DNA of 64,000 nt from Nitrospirota bacterium. GTDB lineage: Bacteria; Nitrospirota; Thermodesulfovibrionia; Thermodesulfovibrionales; Magnetobacteriaceae. The notes under the pieces are model-generated. The model ran no database searches. It had not been told where the DNA came from and worked only from the letters and a program-made list of their open reading frames with translations. A program made the translations under genes and the position numbers. Positions 1-7,273 of this stretch are shown in pieces. Position 1 is the stretch's first letter. Every line of letters starts with the position of its first letter. The stretch is from the NCBI GenBank assembly GCA_015233725.1, contig JADFXD010000001.1, positions 1 through 64,000 on the forward strand, in the 5' to 3' direction.

Positions 1-52
1 TTTCTTCTCTTCTGGTAGGGCAGGTACTTATCACAGAAATATTTACAGTAAG
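1..52 (+). repeat. Tail of a GC-rich intergenic repeat (3' part only, cut by window edge)
   Basis: tttcttctcttctggtagggcaggtacttatcacagaaatatttacag; same tail style as after the copies at 3764 and 22969 (GGGCAGGTACTTA / GGCAGGTGTTTA); ATCACAGAAATATTTACAG recurs inverted near 11384-11402. Confidence 0.45.
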
Positions 53-60
53 CAAAATTC

Positions 61-215
61 TAATGTTTTTTTTGAACTTCTGTCCCTGTATGCAACCGAT
101 TGTCCTGGCGTTTGACCTTGACACGTTTTCCGTCCAGCTTGACCTGCTCGCCGCCGGGCTTCGCAGCCTTGAGGGCGACGCTGAAACCGACGCCCTGGCC
201 TACGGTGATATGGTT
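61..215 (-). pseudogene. Fragment of an FG-GAP/VCBS surface protein N-terminal region, paralogous to the 15207..18860 product
   Basis: Minus-strand frame reads HITVGQGVGFSVALKAAKPGGEQVKLDGKRVKVKRQDNRLHTGTEVQKKH*; compare [43 protein letters not shown] in 15207..18860; upstream in-frame stops. Confidence 0.6.
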
Positions 216-230
216 CTTTCAATTGTGTCT

Positions 231-995
231 CTATCTCTCTACCGGAAACACCCTCGCCAGCCACAACAACCACCCCTCCGACAAGTGGTCGGTCATCAGC
301 GACGACATGACGTCGTTGGCCTTGACGTTGAACTCCTTGATCTCGGCGCTCATCGGGGAGAGCATTTCCACGACCCTACCGGAGCTGGAAAGGAGTCTGG
401 CAAAGGGGTCGCCCCCCTTTACGTAATCGAGGTCTCTGAGGAAATCCACGTACATGAGCTCGCCGCAGGAGACCTGGTCGCGCAGGTCACAGCCCATCTC
501 CCAGAGGTTATCACCCATTGGTCTTGCCCACACCCCTTCTTTGTAGTATATGTGCGGGTTATCCGTCACCCGCAGCGGTACGATGTAGTCCCTGAACTCG
601 TTGATGTAGGACTGGCGCAGCACCCATCCCTTCTTGTCGAATATCTTATTGGCGATATTGATCATAAAGTCGGGGGTGAAGGGCTTCTCCACGTACTCAA
701 ACGCCCCGAGTTTGATACACGCCCTGGCGTCCTCGAGGGTTGGATAGCCGGTTATCATCACGACATCCGTCTTGGGGTTGATGATCTTTGCCTCTTTCAG
801 TACGCCTATACCGTTTATGTCTGGCAGCCTTATGTCTGAGATCAGGAGGTCGTACTGGTCCCTGCCGAGCTGATTAAGCGCCTCCTCACCCGTGTTGGCC
901 GTGACGATGTCAAAACCCTCAGCGCCCAATATCCGCCTACAGCTCATCGTTATGACCGAATCGTCATCAAGTATCAGGATTGAACCTTTTCCCAT
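231..995 (-). CDS. Response regulator: receiver domain + GcvH-like (lipoyl-type) C-terminal domain
   Basis: Receiver motifs ILILDDD, LLISDIRLPD, VVMITGY, EKPF; C-terminus YKEGVWARPMGDNLWEMGCDLRDQVSCGELMYVDFLRDLDYVKGGDPFARLLSSSGRVVEMLSPMSAEIKEFN...GEGWLLWL-type layout resembles glycine cleavage H protein. Confidence 0.8.
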   Translation of the reverse strand: MGKGSILILDDDSVITMSCRRILGAEGFDIVTANTGEEALNQLGRDQYDLLISDIRLPDINGIGVLKEAKIINPKTDVVMITGYPTLEDARACIKLGAFEYVEKPFTPDFMINIANKIFDKKGWVLRQSYINEFRDYIVPLRVTDNPHIYYKEGVWARPMGDNLWEMGCDLRDQVSCGELMYVDFLRDLDYVKGGDPFARLLSSSGRVVEMLSPMSAEIKEFNVKANDVMSSLMTDHLSEGWLLWLARVFPVER

Positions 996-1033
996 TGTCT
1001 TACCTCCATTTTTGCATATATTTCAACCCACCA

Positions 1034-1122
1034 AAAAAAAAAGAAAAGAAAAAGAAAGAAGGAGGGCGGCGCTGCCCCCTCCTCAGACCTCCCCTGCAAG
1101 GGCACCAGTGCCCTTGACCCCA
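1034..1122 (-). repeat. GC-rich two-hairpin intergenic repeat (copy 1)
   Basis: gaaagaaggagggcggcgctgccccctcctcagacctcccctgcaagggcaccagtgcccttgacccc. Confidence 0.85.
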
Positions 1123-1209
1123 TCATTCTTACTTGTAGGCATACCTGATATATACAATAATCTAAATTGTCTACCTAATAATTGTCTACCTAAATCTTCA
1201 ATCATCACT

Positions 1210-1602
1210 TCAATAATCAGACAAGGCGTTGTTGGCTGAACTGGCGGCGGCAAGTAGTTGTTCGGGCAGGAAGGGTTTTTTTAGGAAGAAGGTTGCACCT
1301 AATTCCACGGACTTGAGTTTAGTCTCATCTGTGACATATCCTGTCATCACAACGACCTGTAGGTAAGGCCATTTTTCTCTTATCACCGTTAGCAGTTCAA
1401 AGCCGTCCATCTCTGGCATCATCAGGTCTGTGATCACGAGGTCATAGGGGGCCGTTTCTATAAACCTCAGCGCCATTGGTCCCGATGATGCCACGACCAC
1501 GTCGTAGCCTCCCGTTTCGAGCACCCTCTTACAACTGATCCTTACTATCTCCTCGTCATCGATGACCAGGATCTTCTTTTTACCCATAGTATTGCCTTCC
1601 AA
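1210..1602 (-). CDS. Single-domain response regulator (receiver)
   Basis: KKILVIDDEEIVR, LVITDLMMPEMDG, VVMTGY, KKPF. Confidence 0.9.
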   Translation of the reverse strand: MEGNTMGKKKILVIDDEEIVRISCKRVLETGGYDVVVASSGPMALRFIETAPYDLVITDLMMPEMDGFELLTVIREKWPYLQVVVMTGYVTDETKLKSVELGATFFLKKPFLPEQLLAAASSANNALSDY

Positions 1603-1826
1603 TAGTATATTAGTATTTACGATACGTGGTTATTATTTTACCAGAAAATGAAAACCAAAGGAAAATCCACGACCCCCTATGGGAGGGGATAGAGAGTCAC
1701 AGCCACCACCGGGGAGATATTAATCCTTCATCGCTGCTTTTCGTATCGATGGCGGCTATTGTAGTTAGCGAATATGTACTTTCTCGTTATAATGCCCTAT
1801 TGTCAACCAGGCGTTGTATTTATCTC

Positions 1827-2261
1827 CTATTTCTTTTCTGTGAGTTTCACGGAAAATTCATAAACCCTCTTAACAGACTCCAGCACGCCACCAAGGTAGG
1901 ATTTTGTCTCTTCAGATAACTCAATGCCTCTCTTCTGGAGGTCTTTTAAGAAGGCCTCTGCTTCATTTTGGTTCCAGACACCCTTGGTCTTTTTTATGAA
2001 CTCCACCGTATGTTGGGATATATCTAACAAGACATTCGTGACGTTTTCAGTAGCCGCAGAAGCGTTGTACAGTTTCTTCATGGCCTCAAGCATCGAACCA
2101 ATATAACGCTGTACGTCCTCAGATATGTCCACTCCCTTTTGCTGTACACCAGACAAGAAATCCAACCAGGCCGAATGATCCCATGCTCCCCTTTGGCGCT
2201 CGACAAACTTGCCAGCAATCTGTACCAGGTCATCAAACACATCAGTTATCTTTGCTGCCAT
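1827..2261 (-). CDS. Helical protein with internal duplication, unknown function
   Basis: GAWDHSAWLDFLSGVQQKGVDISEDVQRYIGSMLEAMKKLY vs GVWNQNEAEAFLKDLQKRGIELSEETKSYLGGVLESVKRVYE. Confidence 0.75.
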   Translation of the reverse strand: MAAKITDVFDDLVQIAGKFVERQRGAWDHSAWLDFLSGVQQKGVDISEDVQRYIGSMLEAMKKLYNASAATENVTNVLLDISQHTVEFIKKTKGVWNQNEAEAFLKDLQKRGIELSEETKSYLGGVLESVKRVYEFSVKLTEKK

Positions 2262-2633
2262 ACATCGTCCTCCACTATAGTTGATTATTTAATCACTGTA
2301 CTTAAGAGTACAAGATACTATTATACAATATGAAGGAGATTTTTAAAAAGAGGCGAATTCATGGGTACATAATTTTTTCATGGCTCTTGCCAACTTTGAG
2401 TGGGTAAGATTAGCAACCCCACCTATGAGCAGTAGGGGAGGAGAAATGCTAAGTCTTGTCGTGTTCCCTTTAATCTCTATTGTTTTCGAGGGAAAGCCTA
2501 TAAAGGGCAAGGCGTTAGATTGCACTACCGCTCCCGTTGGTCGCTAACCTTAATCTGAGTTGCCCATACGAAATAAGAAGGAACCCGTATTTTGTAGTTA
2601 ATCAAATCGAAATCTGCTATATTGTAAAGGTAT

Positions 2634-3296
2634 TTACATTGACCAGCTTATGAGTTTTTGGAGTTTATTGATGTCGTTAAGTTTGATTCTGTCGCCGGTA
2701 GTCTGGATCAGGCCTTTATCGCGCAGCTTTATGATTGAGCGTGTAACCGAGACCCTGCTGGTGCCGGTCATATCGGCTATCTCCTGATGCGTCAGTGGTA
2801 TCTTGACGATGCCATTTTCCGAGTACTTCAGCAGGAGCGAGGCTATCCGGCCCTGTACATCCATAAAGGCCATGTCTTCAAGGAGGTTCTCCATACTGAG
2901 GCGCTTATCCCCAATCATTTGGATCAGTTTTATAGCAATGTCCGGTCTTTTCCTTAGAAATCCCTCAAAGATGCGTTTATCTATCTCAAAGCCTGTTGAC
3001 CTCTCCGTTGCCTCAGCCGTTGTGCTTCTCTCTTTTTCACCTGCCAGGGACATCTCGCCAAAGAACTCACCAGGCTCTATAACATCGAGAGTGAGCTTTC
3101 TGCCGTCGTGATAGAGCTTCGATATCTTGATACGACCACTATCGATAAAGTATATGCCATGCGACGCATCACCCTGTATAAACACCGTCTCGTCCTTGTT
3201 GTAGGAAAACCCCCTTGCATATGTATCAACGTACTGGAGCTCTGCCTCCGTTATATCACAAAACAACGAGTTGTGCCTTAAGCCGTCAACCTTCAT
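2634..3296 (-). CDS. Crp/Fnr family transcriptional regulator
   Basis: cNMP-binding fold (GIYFIDSGRIKISK...GEFFGEMSL) and C-terminal HTH (LTHQEIADMTGTSRVSVTRSI). Confidence 0.93.
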   Translation of the reverse strand: MKVDGLRHNSLFCDITEAELQYVDTYARGFSYNKDETVFIQGDASHGIYFIDSGRIKISKLYHDGRKLTLDVIEPGEFFGEMSLAGEKERSTTAEATERSTGFEIDKRIFEGFLRKRPDIAIKLIQMIGDKRLSMENLLEDMAFMDVQGRIASLLLKYSENGIVKIPLTHQEIADMTGTSRVSVTRSIIKLRDKGLIQTTGDRIKLNDINKLQKLISWSM

Positions 3297-3372
3297 AACA
3301 GTATAGAATTATAGCATATCCACAGAGGGTAAAATAAGTACCTGATTATAAAGTTTTCAGGAGGGTAAAGAA

Positions 3373-3642
3373 TTAATTTAGGGCGCTCTTTTTTTTGCGG
3401 TTATTTCTGAAGTATAGTAAAATGTCAATAGACACCATAAAGCCATTCAGGACGTATAAATAACTGACATAGTCAAAGCAATAAATGACCTTATGAGTAA
3501 AACCTGACATATATCCTAATAAAACGATAAATAGAAATTGGATACTCTTACCTTCATTTTTCCCTGACTTGTATGATTTATAGATTGAAAATGGCCATGC
3601 TGAACCAAAACATACCAACATTATTATCTCAAATATACTCAT
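3373..3642 (-). CDS. Small multi-pass membrane protein, unknown function
   Basis: 89 aa with several hydrophobic segments. Confidence 0.6.
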   Translation of the reverse strand: MSIFEIIMLVCFGSAWPFSIYKSYKSGKNEGKSIQFLFIVLLGYMSGFTHKVIYCFDYVSYLYVLNGFMVSIDILLYFRNNRKKKSALN

Positions 3643-3763
3643 TTGCAGCTTTCCTCATTTGTGCCTATTTCCTTCAACTGCTTATATTGTATCATCAATG
3701 TTGAGGTAACGTCAAGTAAGTACATGGACAAAAGTTTGTATATAACATTATGATTGAGCATTA

Positions 3764-3838
3764 TGGGGTCAAGGGCACTGGTGCCCTTGCAGGGGGTTCT
3801 GAAGGGGGGCGGCAGGCGTCCCCCTTTCTTTCCCTCTT
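3764..3838 (+). repeat. GC-rich two-hairpin intergenic repeat (copy 2)
   Basis: tggggtcaagggcactggtgcccttgcagggggttctgaaggggggcggcaggcgtccccctttctttccctct. Confidence 0.9.
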
Positions 3839-4001
3839 GCGTGTATATAATTAATTATGGGCAGGTACTTAAAAAATCAGACACACCCACAAGGACAGGT
3901 GTTAGTCGCCAGCCCGACATTGGTCTCCTACAGACTAAAACAATAAATCGTGATGCTATCCGCTAAATGTTTTTGCTGTAATATCCGACATAACTCTGTA
4001 G

Positions 4002-5729
4002 ATGAAACGGATCATGGAGTTAAGGACGCAAATAAGCGTAGCAACAATTGTGCCACTGTTGCTTACTGTATCTATTGTTATTGGCGTTGGATACCTGATG
4101 TTAAACAAGTCACCACAGATGCAGACACTGGGCTATGCCCCTGGGCTGATTACCCTGGGATCGTGTCTGCTCTATTTCTGGCTGGTTGTCTTTGACAACA
4201 ACCGGACCAAAAGACAGATCAGCCAGTACCTGAGCTCAATGAACCAGCCTGTTGACAGGCCAAAAGCTGAGGGTCAGGTTGAGGGTCAGGTAGAGGTTCG
4301 GGCACACCTTGAGAGGATTATCACCCTCCTTGAGCAATCCAACGAGCTGGCCCGTGGAGGCAACAAGGAGCTAATGACTGCCATATCCGAGGTCGTCCAC
4401 GATGGCCTGAAAAAACACGCAACCACCATACTAAGGTCAAATAATCAGCACATCGAGTACATGGTCTCAAGCATTGCCAGCATTGTATCTGAACACCTTA
4501 AACCAGGCATCGATGACATTATCTCCGAATTAACAAGGACGAACAAAACCCTCAGACAATCAGACACCCAGGGCATCCAGACCTCCATACAGCAACTGGT
4601 TAATGCAATCAGCGATATAAAATCCTTCAAGGATGACCTCTTCGTTGAACTTGCCAGGCTCGCCGAGACCCTGAACGTAAAGCAGGGCGAGTATGACGGA
4701 GAGATAAAAGGCATCATCGGGCAACTACAACTATTGCCTGGACAGATGCACTCTACATATACACAGTTAGCAACAGACCTCAGCGCCGCAATAAATGACA
4801 TGCGAGGCATCTACACAGATGCCAGGGAATCGACCACCTCACTGGCAGCCGCCTCCACCGATGTCAGGCTCCTCACCGCGGGGTTGGCCAAGTCCACATA
4901 CTCACAAGAGAGGTTGTGCCTGAGCTTCAATGACCTGTTCAAGAAAGTGGATGACATAAGCATACTCAACACCCAGTTGCTTGAAAAGGAAAAAAACACG
5001 ATTAAGGCCCTCGAGACCACCATAGAAAAGACCCTCACCAACCTCGTTATACAAACAGATATCTTTACAGTGCGTACAACCGAGGGACTCAACAGATTCA
5101 TCAACGACGTAACCTCCGGCCTGTCAAAGACCTCAGGCAGTATAGACAATCAAAACACACGGCTTATAGAGTGGACAAACAGCATTGACCAGCATATTAG
5201 CAAGCTCTCCACACAAAACACAACCACGCAGGAGGGCTTTAAAAAACTCATCGCCCTCATAAACAGCGCTATCGAGAAACAGGCTAATACACTTGGAAAC
5301 AGCTCCAAGGCGGTAAACCTGATAAGGGAGTCTGCCGTTTTATTGCTAACCGCCTCTGCGGATGTTAGGCTAATCACCGAGGGGTTGGTCAAGTCTACAG
5401 ATATACAGGAGAGGTTGGGCGTAAACTTCAATAACCTGCTCAAGGAGATAGAAGCCAAGGGCATACGCAACTCCCAGTTGCTGGAAAAAGAGATTAACAC
5501 GTTTAATGCGCTCGAGGACACCATAGAGAGGTTACTGAGCAACCTCGTTACACAGACAGATGCCTTTACAGGGCGTACAACCGAGGGACTCAACAGATTC
5601 ATCAACGACATAACCTCCGGCCTGTCAGGCTCGGTAAACGGCCTCCGCGGGGTCATTAACATTCAGACCGAGCTGGTTGATGAGATATCATCCACGATGG
5701 TACAACTCAACGACAAGCTCAAGGGGTAA
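4002..5729 (+). CDS. Membrane-anchored long coiled-coil protein (about 2 N-terminal TMs) with internal repeats; partner of EH_Signature-like protein
   Basis: N-terminal hydrophobic VATIVPLLLTVSIVIGVGYLML and APGLITLGSCLLYFWLVVF, then about 480 aa helical; repeat DVRLLTAGLAKSTYSQERL...TTEGLNRFINDVTSGLS vs DVRLITEGLVKSTDIQERL...TTEGLNRFINDITSGLS. Confidence 0.8.
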   Translation: MKRIMELRTQISVATIVPLLLTVSIVIGVGYLMLNKSPQMQTLGYAPGLITLGSCLLYFWLVVFDNNRTKRQISQYLSSMNQPVDRPKAEGQVEGQVEVRAHLERIITLLEQSNELARGGNKELMTAISEVVHDGLKKHATTILRSNNQHIEYMVSSIASIVSEHLKPGIDDIISELTRTNKTLRQSDTQGIQTSIQQLVNAISDIKSFKDDLFVELARLAETLNVKQGEYDGEIKGIIGQLQLLPGQMHSTYTQLATDLSAAINDMRGIYTDARESTTSLAAASTDVRLLTAGLAKSTYSQERLCLSFNDLFKKVDDISILNTQLLEKEKNTIKALETTIEKTLTNLVIQTDIFTVRTTEGLNRFINDVTSGLSKTSGSIDNQNTRLIEWTNSIDQHISKLSTQNTTTQEGFKKLIALINSAIEKQANTLGNSSKAVNLIRESAVLLLTASADVRLITEGLVKSTDIQERLGVNFNNLLKEIEAKGIRNSQLLEKEINTFNALEDTIERLLSNLVTQTDAFTGRTTEGLNRFINDITSGLSGSVNGLRGVINIQTELVDEISSTMVQLNDKLKG

Positions 5730-5734
5730 CGTTA

Positions 5735-7231
5735 TTGTCCGACATTGACATAGAGGCCATTGAGAAGTCGATCAGCTCAATTGGACAATCAGGGCTGACC
5801 TATGATTGCGCCGCCCTTGATGGGCTCGCCAATAAAGACCAGGACCACCCAGCTACCCCTGTCTTAAATCCCCCCCCACGTTACAGGTCTGAGCTCAGGA
5901 GGATCAAGAACAAGATCAACGCCTCTATGGCCATACACAATCGTATGCCCGAGCTGACCCATCGGGAGCTTAGGCTCCTGGCATATGATCACGACCTGCC
6001 GATAAACAATAAATCTATCTACCTAAGGTTATTAGAGGCAATAAAAACATCAGGGATAAGCTCCTGTCTGCTCTACAAGAATCTGCTCTTTGTGTATTTC
6101 AAGAGGTACAGGTATTTCATTGAACATCAAGCCCTCTTGCTACCCCTGAAGGAGCTGTGGCTGTCATGGGGGCAAGGCGCTCAGGATGCCTGCGATCTCT
6201 CTAATGTAGCAGGGGCAGTGGAGGTGTACTTCTCCAGTGAGGCACCGCTTAACATCGCCAGGTGCATACTAGGCGAAAAGGAGAAAGACCCCCGAAATCA
6301 ATCTATGCACCCGGCAATCAATACCCTCCTGCTAAGACACCACTTATTGCCCGGCACTGATGACCTGTTGACAGAGACATATAACAGTATTATTAATCTA
6401 TGCCTGGATGGCTTTAGCAATCCCCTCTACCTCAACGTCTTGTTGTATGAGGTACTGCTGCCAAATAGCCAATCGGAGAACCAACCAGAGGGCCAATCAA
6501 ACAAGGGCATCATCGATAAGGCACGCTCCAGAGAGATCGTCTCCGAGCTGCTACGACTCGCCGACTCCTTCGTCACAGACAAGGCCGCCTGCGAAAAGAA
6601 ACTAAAGAGATACTTCATGACCCAGTATGGCCTTGGAGACCCTCGCAATCCCTGCTGTACAGATAACTGGAGCGGTGTGGATGAGCAATCAATCAGTATA
6701 TTCAGGAGGTGGTTGGTCGAGGACGATATAGTATTCTTCTTCAAATTCCTATCGGATGACCGCAACGATGCCTATGGCCGGAGGTCGTTATGGTTGCGCC
6801 TTGCAAACTCAATACAGGACAGTCGCATATTTATCTCCAACTACCACTACAATGCCCGTAGAGAGGTCATCGAAAGAGCAAGGCAAGACGGCAGGGAACC
6901 CTCCTCTTTGCACTGCGACAGCGGCAGGCTTAATTCAAGCTGCATAGCGTTTAACCTTGACAACCTCCTCTATGCCATAGAGTTTACCGAACCTGATACC
7001 GCCCTGTATATCTACCATAAGGAGGTATTTGACATAGACCTGACACAAGACAAACTCAATATCTCAGACCTTAAAAAGATAGATGCCCCCACGGCAACTC
7101 AAAACACTCAAATGATGCAGTTTTACTACCACACGAGCTACCCCGCCCTGCGCTTCTATCACAGCAACAACTGGCAACTCTTTGTGGAAAAGTATCTGTC
7201 ACTCTACAACATAAAGGCACACCCCAGTTAA
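5735..7231 (+). CDS. EH_Signature-like (ZorC-like) protein
   Basis: C-terminal block SIFRRWLVEDDIVFFFKFL...GRRSLWLRLANSI...NLLYAIEFTEPDTALYIYHKE...ALRFYHSNNWQLFVEKYLS: invariant-like E and H-x3-W motifs; starts 5 bp after upstream CDS. Confidence 0.6.
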   Translation: MSDIDIEAIEKSISSIGQSGLTYDCAALDGLANKDQDHPATPVLNPPPRYRSELRRIKNKINASMAIHNRMPELTHRELRLLAYDHDLPINNKSIYLRLLEAIKTSGISSCLLYKNLLFVYFKRYRYFIEHQALLLPLKELWLSWGQGAQDACDLSNVAGAVEVYFSSEAPLNIARCILGEKEKDPRNQSMHPAINTLLLRHHLLPGTDDLLTETYNSIINLCLDGFSNPLYLNVLLYEVLLPNSQSENQPEGQSNKGIIDKARSREIVSELLRLADSFVTDKAACEKKLKRYFMTQYGLGDPRNPCCTDNWSGVDEQSISIFRRWLVEDDIVFFFKFLSDDRNDAYGRRSLWLRLANSIQDSRIFISNYHYNARREVIERARQDGREPSSLHCDSGRLNSSCIAFNLDNLLYAIEFTEPDTALYIYHKEVFDIDLTQDKLNISDLKKIDAPTATQNTQMMQFYYHTSYPALRFYHSNNWQLFVEKYLSLYNIKAHPS

Positions 7232-7233
7232 AG

Positions 7234-7263
7234 AATGAGGGAGGGCAAGGCCCTCCCTTCTCT
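7234..7263 (+). terminator. Hairpin between convergent genes; 3'-half of the repeat family
   Basis: gggagggcaaggccctcccttctctc, near-identical to the second hairpin of the copy at 30134. Confidence 0.6.
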
Positions 7264-7273
7264 CTTACCGTCT

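Noticed and set aside
2343-2525. 60-aa ORF in the 2.3-2.5 kb gap as a gene or ncRNA
   Set aside because: No recognisable motif, SD or secondary-structure signature that I can support; left unannotated.
3764-3838. Sigma54 promoter in the repeat (TGGTGCCCTTGC)
   Set aside because: GG-to-GC spacing is not the required 10 nt and the motif is explained by hairpin 1.
3754-3966. Short ORFs such as GSRALVPLQGV... across the repeats (also 52549..52758, 12555..12854, 29717..29932)
   Set aside because: They translate the GC-rich repeat itself; the same peptide appears at every copy, so they are repeat artefacts.
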